Assembly: GCA_944392985.1 (NCBI GenBank)
Contig: CALXYL010000018.1
Location: forward strand, 1-45,449
Direction: 5' to 3'
Length of the DNA: 45,449 nucleotides
From: an uncultured Spirochaetaceae bacterium
GTDB taxonomy: Bacteria > Spirochaetota > Spirochaetia > Sphaerochaetales > Sphaerochaetaceae
Part shown: positions 34,976-41,897 of the stretch, in pieces
Layout: each line of letters starts with the position of its first letter
Numbering within the stretch: position 1 is the first letter of the stretch
Notes under the pieces: generated by a model
What the model saw: the letters and a program-made list of their open reading frames with translations, nothing else
What the model was told of the DNA's origin: nothing
Databases searched by the model: none
Program-made: the position numbers and the translations under genes

Positions 34976-35532
34976 AGGCTCTCGTCATAGCCTCCGATAA
35001 AGCCGAGCTTGCATCGTTCCATGATGATTTCATCAAGGTTGTCTGTGGCGTTGGGCCGATACTTGCAGCCGCATCTGCCGCGTCCGCTATAGCGCAGTAC
35101 AGACCCGACGCCGTATTCTCCGTTGGCTCTGCTGGTAGCTTGGGAGTTCTCAGGATCGGGGATTGTGTCTCATTCGGTAGCGTCATAACACCTGATCATG
35201 ATCTGACTGCATTCCGGATGAAGAGGGGAAGCACGCTCCTTCCTTCACGCGCGACGCTCCATGGGATAACGCTGGACAGGAGTTCGTCCTATGTCCTCTC
35301 ATCATCCGGTACATTCGCTTCCTCCTGTCCTCCCCTTGAGGCTGACGCTGCAGACATGGAAGCCTATGGCATTGCTGTTGCAGCGATGACGGCATCGATT
35401 CCATGCTTTGCTGTGAAAGTCATAACAGATGTCGTCGGGGAGAAGGTATCACTGCCGGAATACGGCTACACACTCCGCTCCCTCAGAGCCCTGCTTCCGG
35501 AGCGGGTGGCAGGGATCCTTGAGCGGCTCTGA
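34972..35532 (+). CDS. Short MTA/SAH nucleosidase-like phosphorylase-family protein
   Basis: 186 residues, shorter than the usual about 230. GTG 34972 overlaps the pdxY stop and follows AAGGAGG. Matches to the 5'-methylthioadenosine/S-adenosylhomocysteine nucleosidase fold are PDAVFSVGSAGSLGVLRIGD, the nucleoside-binding DMEAYGIAVAA and VKVITDVV, carrying the catalytic Asp. The stretch between them is compressed. Likely cleaves adenine from MTA or SAH; a related nucleosidase activity is possible. The 3' end overlaps the convergent patatin gene by 50 bp. Confidence 0.8.
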   Translation: MKALVIASDKAELASFHDDFIKVVCGVGPILAAASAASAIAQYRPDAVFSVGSAGSLGVLRIGDCVSFGSVITPDHDLTAFRMKRGSTLLPSRATLHGITLDRSSSYVLSSSGTFASSCPPLEADAADMEAYGIAVAAMTASIPCFAVKVITDVVGEKVSLPEYGYTLRSLRALLPERVAGILERL

Positions 35533-36682
35533 GCCTGATGCAGCTGTGCGTTGGCTCCTCGATCAGCCTGTCAAGGAAATCCTCTATCTCTTTCTTCTTT
35601 GCTCCGTAAAGCGCTGAGGCGGCCTCAAGAAGCATATTCGTTGATTCCCTCCCTGTCTCGTCAAGCCTTATCTTCCTGTCAAGAACCGGCGCCCATACTC
35701 TGGTGTACCGGATATCGCTTATTGCTTTCAGCGCAATCTCTGCCGCATCAAGCGAGGCATTCTGGAATATCCTGGATATCTGCCCACCCCAGCCGGTAAT
35801 GCCTCCTGGTACGGCCTCAGGAGCATATCGGAAAACAGGCTGGGCTGTAGAAAGGCTCAGGATGGAGAATTCATCTGCCTCAGGGTAGAGTTTCCTTCCA
35901 AGCGAATAGGCGATCAGCGAGGGGTTGTTCGCCGCGATTCCGCCATCGATGAGCCTCAGCTTCCGTCCTGTATCGCGTTCTTCGGCATTGAACAGAGGAA
36001 AATAGAGCGGGGCCGCTGAGCTTGCTCTTGTCCCTTCCCACACTTTGTATCCATGGCTATTCCAACTTGTTATTGGATATACTATTCCGTTATCGGTAGA
36101 ATATGTTACCATAACAGTTGGAACCATGAGATCGCTCATGTCGTGTTCCCCATAAAGCGACTTAAGCAGCTGCTCATACTGGGTTGCGCTGTATTTGTCG
36201 GAGAAGATCGGTGCAAGCAGAGAGGATAGGCCCTTCTGGGGAAATATACGCGGCCCATTCTCAAGATAGAAATCCACAAAGGAAGCAGGGTCGGATGAGG
36301 CTTCTATCACACCGAGGGGATAACGATGCACCACTGTGCGAAGGAAGCGCTTCTCACGGTATTCGCCATAGACAGTATATCCATCCGCATCCTCCTTCGG
36401 CAGCTTTGTCCCTTCGGTGGGGATTGAGAGTGCCGCAGCAAGAAGAGCTCCGGTACTGGTACCGGCAATCAGATCGAAATGGGAGTAAAGCGGCCTTGCG
36501 TCGCCCTTGGAACGCAGATAGTCATTCATCCTGCCGAGAATGGCGGCAGGGATTATCCCGCGCATTCCTCCGCCGTCTATAGCAAGGATCGCGCGTCTTT
36601 CGGTCTTTGCTTCTGTGTTATCCTTCCTCTTCGGGAAAAACATAGCATGATTCTCGCCGCAATGCCGTATATGGTCAATCAT
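35483..36682 (-). CDS. Patatin-like phospholipase
   Basis: 399 residues, no signal peptide. Catalytic dyad and oxyanion hole are complete: AIDGGGMRGIIPAAIL (37-47), nucleophile GTSTG (S76) and DGG (D246) in LRLIDGGIAANNPS. The start ATG 36682 is preferred over an internal ATG (36643) because AAAGGAG precedes it by about 6 nt. These enzymes hydrolyse acyl chains of phospholipids. Some relatives (CapV) are antiphage effectors, but no nucleotide cyclase is near. It is divergent from the radical SAM gene with only 37 bp between start codons, and tail-overlaps the nucleosidase gene by 50 bp. Confidence 0.88.
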   Translation of the reverse strand: MIDHIRHCGENHAMFFPKRKDNTEAKTERRAILAIDGGGMRGIIPAAILGRMNDYLRSKGDARPLYSHFDLIAGTSTGALLAAALSIPTEGTKLPKEDADGYTVYGEYREKRFLRTVVHRYPLGVIEASSDPASFVDFYLENGPRIFPQKGLSSLLAPIFSDKYSATQYEQLLKSLYGEHDMSDLMVPTVMVTYSTDNGIVYPITSWNSHGYKVWEGTRASSAAPLYFPLFNAEERDTGRKLRLIDGGIAANNPSLIAYSLGRKLYPEADEFSILSLSTAQPVFRYAPEAVPGGITGWGGQISRIFQNASLDAAEIALKAISDIRYTRVWAPVLDRKIRLDETGRESTNMLLEAASALYGAKKKEIEDFLDRLIEEPTHSCIRLRAAQGSLPPAPEAGL

Positions 36683-36707
36683 GCTGTGCTCCTTTCCTGT
36701 TTGATGC

Positions 36708-36713
36708 TATCAT
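36708..36713 (+). promoter_or_regulatory. Proposed leaderless -10 box of the radical SAM gene
   Basis: TATCAT lies exactly 6 nt upstream of ATG 36720. No ribosome site; the -35 region is poor (TGTGCT at 17 bp). Confidence 0.4.
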
Positions 36714-36719
36714 CGGCCT

Positions 36720-37649
36720 ATGGATTATGAATGCTGTGAACTGTGTCCGAATCTCTGCCGCGTCGATCGGCATAGAACGCTTGGGGTATGCCGGCAGAGC
36801 GATAAGGTGCGCATTGCCTGGGCTGGCCTTCATCGTGGAGAGGAGCCTCCAATCACAGGAGAGCATGGCTCTGGCATGATCTTCTTCACCGGCTGTCCCC
36901 TTCATTGCAGATACTGTCAGAACAGGCAGATCTCTGGATCCGACGGGATGGATATCGGCATCGAGGTCTCTGATGAGGATCTTATGCGCCTGATGCTCTC
37001 CTTGGAGGAGGATGGAGCCGCTACTCTCAACCTCGTTACCGGAACGCATTTCATTCCATCGATCATCAGGGCAATCAAGGAGGCGCGGGCGAGGGGGTTC
37101 TCCCTTCCGGTTGTCTGGAACAGCTCCGGTTATGAACGTGTTGAGGCCCTTGCGGAAATCGATGGGTATATCGATATATACCTCCTTGACTGCAAGACAT
37201 TATCCCACAGGACAGCTTCCATATTCTGCGGGAGGGAAACCTATGCTGATGCAATCGTTCCCGTGCTTGAGGCAGTCAAGGCATGGCATCCGCGTACGGA
37301 TCTGGAACGGATGAAGGGAACGATACTCCGCCATCTGGTATTCCCCGGTGAGATCGAGGCGACGAAGGATTTCCTCCGCCTCTTCGGAGCGCGATACAAG
37401 GACAGCTTCTTCCTTTCGCTGATGACGCAGTTCGTTCCTCCTCTTGGAAATCCGGGATTCAAGCCTATGACGGAGGAGGAATACGATAGCCTTGTTGATC
37501 TTCTGGAGGTCTACGGAATCGATGATGGATTCATCCAGGATCCTTCGGATGATGATATCCTCTGGATCCCCGATTTCACAAAGGATGTTCCATTCCCAGC
37601 TTCATTCGCGGATCCTGATCCCTTCTTCCTTTCGCTCAAGCACCGATGA
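36720..37649 (+). CDS. Radical SAM protein, PflX / pyruvate-formate-lyase-activase-like
   Basis: 309 residues. The radical SAM cluster motif CX3CX2C is GCPLHCRYC (C59, C63, C66). Four or five further Cys sit near the N-terminus (ECCELCPNLCRVDR and GVCRQ), as in COG1313 (PflX) proteins. The SAM-binding region includes LNLVTGTHFIPSI and VVWNSSGYE. The biochemical role of PflX proteins is not established; glycyl-radical enzyme activation is inferred from homology, and no glycyl-radical enzyme lies nearby. It overlaps the convergent UMP kinase gene by 14 bp. Confidence 0.85.
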   Translation: MDYECCELCPNLCRVDRHRTLGVCRQSDKVRIAWAGLHRGEEPPITGEHGSGMIFFTGCPLHCRYCQNRQISGSDGMDIGIEVSDEDLMRLMLSLEEDGAATLNLVTGTHFIPSIIRAIKEARARGFSLPVVWNSSGYERVEALAEIDGYIDIYLLDCKTLSHRTASIFCGRETYADAIVPVLEAVKAWHPRTDLERMKGTILRHLVFPGEIEATKDFLRLFGARYKDSFFLSLMTQFVPPLGNPGFKPMTEEEYDSLVDLLEVYGIDDGFIQDPSDDDILWIPDFTKDVPFPASFADPDPFFLSLKHR

Positions 37650-38328
37650 CAGTGCCTTCAAACGGGAGCCCCATGAGGATTGCTTCCGTATTCCTTATAT
37701 CGCGGCCGTCCGCAGCGATGACCTTCATGCCGCTTTCCTCAGCGAGCCCTGATGCGATCGGATCGAATGGGGCATTGAGCCCGGGATTCCATTCATAGCC
37801 GACCATGGCGCGGAAATCAGGCCATGATATGGTGTCAATCGGCTTTGCATTCGGATCCTTCTTCGGGTCAGCTGTATAGACCTTCCTGATATTTGAGAGA
37901 TTAACGATCGTCTTTCCTCCGAAGCGGCGGGCAAGATAGACGGCATCAGTGTCTGTTGAGAAGCCGGGCTTCCAGCCTCCTGCGACGAGGATGCGGCCTG
38001 TGAAGCTGATCTCAGGATCAAACGGATCGGTGACAAGTGCATCCTCTGCCAGACCGTGGAAGATCGAACGGAGAAGCATGCCATTGAGGTGGGTTGCCTT
38101 GATCCCCAGCCAGTCCTGGAGCTCTGCAGGAGCATCCGGGCATATGCTGCGCAGCGCGCTCTGGTAGACACGTGCAGGCGCTCCGCCGCCGGCAACGAAT
38201 ATGAGTTTCGCTTCAGGCTCCCTTTCAAGGTACGAGATGATCATCTCCCTGAATGATGAGAGGAAGCTGCAATCAACATGATCGGGAGAGATGATTGATC
38301 CCCCGACGGAAAGAACAGTGAGTTTCAT
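37636..38328 (-). CDS. pyrH: Uridylate kinase, archaeal-type amino-acid-kinase fold
   Basis: 230 residues. It starts MKLTVLSVGGSIISPDHVD, as in archaeal PyrH, rather than the bacterial 'KRILLKLSGE' form. Further matches are FVAGGGAPARVYQ, WKPGFSTDTDAVYLA, VNLSNIRKVYTADPKK and IDTISWPDF. It converts UMP to UDP in pyrimidine synthesis. It has no ribosome site; TAGAAT lies 6 nt upstream of the ATG. It tail-overlaps the radical SAM gene by 14 bp. Confidence 0.85.
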   Translation of the reverse strand: MKLTVLSVGGSIISPDHVDCSFLSSFREMIISYLEREPEAKLIFVAGGGAPARVYQSALRSICPDAPAELQDWLGIKATHLNGMLLRSIFHGLAEDALVTDPFDPEISFTGRILVAGGWKPGFSTDTDAVYLARRFGGKTIVNLSNIRKVYTADPKKDPNAKPIDTISWPDFRAMVGYEWNPGLNAPFDPIASGLAEESGMKVIAADGRDIRNTEAILMGLPFEGTVIGA

Positions 38329-38334
38329 GGTTGG

Positions 38335-38340
38335 ATTCTA
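38335..38340 (-). promoter_or_regulatory. Proposed leaderless -10 box of pyrH
   Basis: On the minus strand TAGAAT ends exactly 6 nt before the ATG at 38328. No ribosome site; the -35 region at 17 bp is weak (TGGCGG). Confidence 0.5.
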
Positions 38341-38396
38341 GCAGGAATTCACCGCATCCGCCACATGGAGCGAATAAGGGGAAAAGGAGAAAGACA

Positions 38397-38828
38397 ATGA
38401 ATCATTTGAATTCAGTTCTGTTGGAGGGGATCCTTGTTGATGATCCCAAGCAGGTTCCCCTCGCTGATGGTTCGGGACGATCGAAACTTGTGAAGTTCAC
38501 AGTCGCCAGTGATCGGTTCTACATGGATAAGCAGGGGAACAAGGCGGTGGAGACGGTGTTCGTGCCGATACAGTGCTGGGGTGCGCTGGGTGAGCGGTGC
38601 ATGGAGAGGATGCACAAGGGGATGACGACGAGGACAGTCGGACGGCTCAGGCTATGCAAATGGGTTGCACCTGATGGATCCTCGCGGAAGGCGATCGAGA
38701 TCGTCGCGCAGCATCTTGAATTCCGCCGTCCGCGGAGCGCTGGAGGAGTCGGAGGAACGGAGATCCTTGAGGATCGTGAGAATGAAAGCGATAGCACAGG
38801 GGAGCCAGAGGTGCTTTATACCTGCTGA
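38397..38828 (+). CDS. ssb: Single-stranded DNA-binding protein
   Basis: 143 residues. The ATG at 38397 follows AAGGAG. The OB-fold is recognisable: MNHLNSVLLEGILVDDP, KLVKFTVASDRFYMDKQGN, VFVPIQCWGALGERCMERM and GMTTRTVGRLRL. Compared with typical SSB, the C-terminal linker is short and the final acidic hydrophobic tip (DDDIPF-like) used to recruit partner proteins is absent; the chain ends GEPEVLYTC. It could be the main SSB of this lineage or a second paralogue. Its 3' end overlaps bioY by 13 bp. Confidence 0.85.
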   Translation: MNHLNSVLLEGILVDDPKQVPLADGSGRSKLVKFTVASDRFYMDKQGNKAVETVFVPIQCWGALGERCMERMHKGMTTRTVGRLRLCKWVAPDGSSRKAIEIVAQHLEFRRPRSAGGVGGTEILEDRENESDSTGEPEVLYTC

Positions 38829-39361
38829 TCATCCTCGATCGCTGCCATGATCCGCTCTCTGGCGGATGGGGCGATGATGATCACGGCAACAGCTTTGATC
38901 ACATCCCCTGTGATGAAGGGGAGAAGCCCCGCTGCGAGCGCTGCCTTGGCTGGAAGTCCTGCTGCAAGGGCCAGCCAAGGCACTCCTGCTGCATAGATGA
39001 TCGCTGTCGCAAGGACTGTTGCGATAATGGTTCCTGCCCGACCTCTCATATGCTTTGAGACAAGGGATGCTGCAAGGACAGCCGGCAGCAATCCAATGAG
39101 ATATCCTCCAGTGGGGCCTGCAATCGCAGCAAAGCCTCCTCCTGCTGTGAACACGGGAATACCGATGATTCCGATCAGGAGGTAGGCGATGATACAGGAG
39201 ACAGCAGCAGATGGGGGGAGGACGCATGCTGCAAGCATTGCGAACAGCGTCTGGAGCGTGATCGGTACAGGGGGAATCGGGATCCTGATGAATGCTCCTG
39301 CGGCGATAAGCGCAGTGAAGAGGGCTATGATGACAATCCTGAAAATGCTTTTGCGATCCAT
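38816..39361 (-). CDS. bioY: Biotin transporter BioY (ECF S component)
   Basis: 181 residues, about six membrane segments. BioY motifs are AAGAFIRIPIPPVPITLQTLFAML near the N-terminus, GFAAIAGPTGGYLIG in the middle and LLPFITGDVIKAVAVI near the end. Start ATG 39361 (MDRKSIF); the frame extends upstream but through the operator. BioY captures biotin and usually works with the shared EcfAAT module, which is not in this window. The BirA-like operator overlaps its start codon, implying repression when biotin is plentiful. Confidence 0.92.
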   Translation of the reverse strand: MDRKSIFRIVIIALFTALIAAGAFIRIPIPPVPITLQTLFAMLAACVLPPSAAVSCIIAYLLIGIIGIPVFTAGGGFAAIAGPTGGYLIGLLPAVLAASLVSKHMRGRAGTIIATVLATAIIYAAGVPWLALAAGLPAKAALAAGLLPFITGDVIKAVAVIIIAPSARERIMAAIEDDQQV

Positions 39362-39392
39362 TGTAAACCTACCACAGCTGGTAAGTTTACGA
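39361..39392. promoter_or_regulatory. BirA-type biotin operator upstream of bioY
   Basis: TTGTAAACC (39361-39369), 14 bp, AGTTTACGA (39384-39392). The known bacterial BirA site is TTGTAAACC-N14/15-GGTTTACAA; the left half is perfect and the right half has two changes. The site also forms a longer near-palindrome (GTAAACCTACCA with TGGTAAGTTTAC). It touches the A/T of the bioY start codon. Prediction: a BirA with an N-terminal helix-turn-helix is encoded elsewhere. Confidence 0.75.
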
Positions 39393-39414
39393 ATATGGAT
39401 GGACGCTGTCAATC

Positions 39415-40365
39415 TCAGCTACCATCATACGGGAAGTATCCATTCGGCTTGCCGAATGATGATTTCCGGGCTTCCGTAATGAAGAAATCATCGGCGCTGT
39501 TTGAATCCGGAGCGCCTGGAAGCCTTGCAATCACCCTGCTTGCTGTCACAAGCGATGAGGATACAGGCTCACCTTCCCATTCGCCGTATGATAACATGAA
39601 AAGAGCGGCATTCCTTGTCCTGTTGTTGCCATATCCATCCGCTAGATCGCTTTCCCCTGTTGTATATACCAGGCCATCCATTATCTCTCCATCCTGCTCG
39701 GAAAGGAGAAGGACAGCACCATTCGTACCGGAAAGCGTCGTGTCGCTTCCTCCACTTACTATGTAGCCGCGGCTTTCTCCGGTGATTATCGTCTCCGTGC
39801 TTTCAGGCTCCCTGTCCCAGTAGACAACAATCATATCGTAGGCCCTGACCTCGATGTCAGGAAGGATCAGGATATGGTTTGCATCCTCCACAAGGCCATC
39901 TGCGAGGATCATGCCAGCGGCATTCCCATCCTCTAGGAACAGTATCTCTATCCTGTCAGGCTGCTCTGCTGTTCCCTTGATCGAGAGCTCATTGATGACA
40001 GCTTCTGGGATATCAAGGTTCTTTCCGACGAGGCGGAAGGAGGAACGCGTTGTGTTGCCTGCATTGTCCTCCGCCGTAACGGATAGTATGGCTGTGCTTC
40101 CTTTTCCGATCGTCCGCTGGAATGGGATCATGAACACAGTGCCATGCATCTGGTAATCGAGCTTCATTCCATCGAATTCGATATCGATGAGCGTCACCTC
40201 CTCATCGTATACAAGACGCATCCGGCAGTTGTCCTGCATTTCATACGCCAGTACGCACGGCATCTCCTTGTCCTTGCCAAGGAATGCATCATACGTCCTT
40301 GTGCCAGGTGCCGGACATGCTGCTAGAAATAGTGCGGCTACAGCCGCTGCTGCCAAGGTTTTCAT
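39415..40365 (-). CDS. Lipoprotein with lamin-tail-like domain
   Basis: 316 residues. The signal peptide ends FLAAC (Cys17), a good lipobox. Residues about 75-115 look like an Ig/bacterial beta domain (STAILSVTAEDNAGNTTRSSF). From about 117, AVINELSIKGTAEQPDRIEI and the later blocks (ANHILILPDIEVRAYDMIVVYW, GAVLLLSEQDGEIMDGLVY, NAALFMLSYGEWEGEP) resemble a lamin-tail domain, as seen in secreted bacterial nucleases and spirochaete surface proteins. No nuclease part is present. The ribosome site is unclear. Divergent from argH. Confidence 0.7.
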   Translation of the reverse strand: MKTLAAAAVAALFLAACPAPGTRTYDAFLGKDKEMPCVLAYEMQDNCRMRLVYDEEVTLIDIEFDGMKLDYQMHGTVFMIPFQRTIGKGSTAILSVTAEDNAGNTTRSSFRLVGKNLDIPEAVINELSIKGTAEQPDRIEILFLEDGNAAGMILADGLVEDANHILILPDIEVRAYDMIVVYWDREPESTETIITGESRGYIVSGGSDTTLSGTNGAVLLLSEQDGEIMDGLVYTTGESDLADGYGNNRTRNAALFMLSYGEWEGEPVSSSLVTASRVIARLPGAPDSNSADDFFITEARKSSFGKPNGYFPYDGS

Positions 40366-40418
40366 GCTGATATATCCGCTGCATCCGGCATATTAGGTGA
40401 TGAATAACAGCTTCCCTA

Positions 40419-40453
40419 TGGAAAAACGAGGCCAAACCCTGTAGATTACCGTT
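40419..40453 (+). promoter_or_regulatory. Leaderless promoter of argH
   Basis: TGGAAA (40419-40424), 17-bp spacer, TAGATT (40442-40447), then 6 nt to the ATG at 40454; no ribosome site. Confidence 0.55.
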
Positions 40454-41821
40454 ATGGCAAAACTCTGGCAGAAGAATTACACGCTTGACTCCATGATGGA
40501 GCATTTCACTGTACGCAATGATTATATTTACGATGAGGAACTCGTTCTTGCTGATGCTGTCGGTTCCGCAGCCCACGCAAAGGGGCTGGAGAGGATCGGT
40601 ATCCTGACATCCGAGGAGACTTCCCTGCTGCTGCAGGGGCTTTCGGAGATCGCAGAGCTCCGCAGGAAGGATTCCTTTCCGATCACTGTCTCTGACGAGG
40701 ACTGCCATACTGCGATTGAAGGGTATCTGACGGAAAAGCATGGGGAGGCAGGCAAGAAGATACACACAGGACGAAGCCGGAATGATCAGGTGCAGACTGC
40801 GCTCAGGCTTTACATGAGGGAGGCGGCACTTAAGCTCTCGTCAGTTACGCTGGATGCATCGTCCGCCCTTCTTGATCTTGCGGAGAGGAACGTGGATGTC
40901 CCGATGCCGGGTCGCACCCATATGCAGATCGCGATGCCTTCATCGGTCGCGCTCTGGGCGCTTTCCTTTGCCGAGGAGCTTCTGGAGGAGACCGGAATGT
41001 TCCTCTCTCTTTACCACGTGCTTGACCAGAGCCCGCTTGGATCAGCCGCCTCATATGGTGTTACCCTTCCTCTTGATAGGGAATATACCGCTTCCCTGAT
41101 GGGATTCAGCCGTGTTCAGAACAATGTTCTGTATGCCAACAATTCACGAGGGAAGTTCGAGGCATTCTTCCTTGACCATGCGGAGTATATCGCCCTGACG
41201 CTGTCGAAGCTGGCACAGGACCTGATGCTTTTCACCCTGCCTGAGTTCGGCTACTTCTCGCTTCCTAGGGAGCTGTGCACAGGAAGCTCCATCATGCCGC
41301 AGAAGAAGAATCCTGATGGGCTTGAGCTCGCACGTTCGCGTACGTCGCTTATCGGGTCATGCTCAATGAGGGTAAAGTCGATCATCAAGGCACTTCCGTC
41401 CGGATACAACCGTGATTTCCAGGATACCAAGGAGCCATTCATCGAGGGATTCAGAAGCACTGAGGAGCTTGTGATGATCATGTCGGAGATGATTGAGAAT
41501 CTCACGGTGTATCAGGATGCCCTTGCAAAGGCATGTGTTCCAGAGCTCTATGCGACGGACCGCGTAATGGAGAAGGTTCTTTCAGGTGGGAATTTCCGCG
41601 ACAGCTACCGCTCAGTCGGGCTCAGCCTTGGATCTGTAGAGGGAGAGGATCCGGTTTCCTCGCTTAAGAAGAGGACGAGCATTGGGACGACTGGCAATCC
41701 AGGCATCGGGAAGGACAGGGAGTGGCATGACAGCATGAGGAGCAGGGTAGATGATGAGATGAGAAGGCTGTCATCTGTCTATTCCTCTCTCATACCGGGA
41801 CTTACAGAGATAATTCTCTAA
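40454..41821 (+). CDS. argH: Argininosuccinate lyase
   Basis: 455 residues, normal length. Fumarase/aspartase superfamily signature GSSIMPQKKNPDGLELAR; also DEDCHTAIEGYLTEK, KIHTGRSRNDQVQTALRLYM and MPGRTHMQIAMPSSVALW. It splits argininosuccinate into arginine and fumarate. No other arg genes are adjacent. There is no Shine-Dalgarno sequence before ATG 40454; the -10 box sits 6 nt upstream. Confidence 0.95.
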   Translation: MAKLWQKNYTLDSMMEHFTVRNDYIYDEELVLADAVGSAAHAKGLERIGILTSEETSLLLQGLSEIAELRRKDSFPITVSDEDCHTAIEGYLTEKHGEAGKKIHTGRSRNDQVQTALRLYMREAALKLSSVTLDASSALLDLAERNVDVPMPGRTHMQIAMPSSVALWALSFAEELLEETGMFLSLYHVLDQSPLGSAASYGVTLPLDREYTASLMGFSRVQNNVLYANNSRGKFEAFFLDHAEYIALTLSKLAQDLMLFTLPEFGYFSLPRELCTGSSIMPQKKNPDGLELARSRTSLIGSCSMRVKSIIKALPSGYNRDFQDTKEPFIEGFRSTEELVMIMSEMIENLTVYQDALAKACVPELYATDRVMEKVLSGGNFRDSYRSVGLSLGSVEGEDPVSSLKKRTSIGTTGNPGIGKDREWHDSMRSRVDDEMRRLSSVYSSLIPGLTEIIL

Positions 41822-41862
41822 CCATTTCCTCTTCTGGGATAGCTCTAGGATCCGGCACTGCC

Positions 41863-41897
41863 TTGAAAAGCGCACCTGATTGTAATAGAGTTGCACT
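41863..41897 (+). promoter_or_regulatory. Leaderless promoter of prs
   Basis: TTGAAA (41863-41868), 17-bp spacer, TAGAGT (41886-41891), then 6 nt to ATG 41898. The clearest example of the leaderless layout in this window. Confidence 0.6.

Noticed and set aside
35483-36682. Patatin phospholipase as a CBASS (CapV) antiphage effector
   Set aside because: The catalytic motifs fit, but no cyclic-oligonucleotide synthase, ubiquitin-like genes or other defence genes flank it; neighbours are metabolic.
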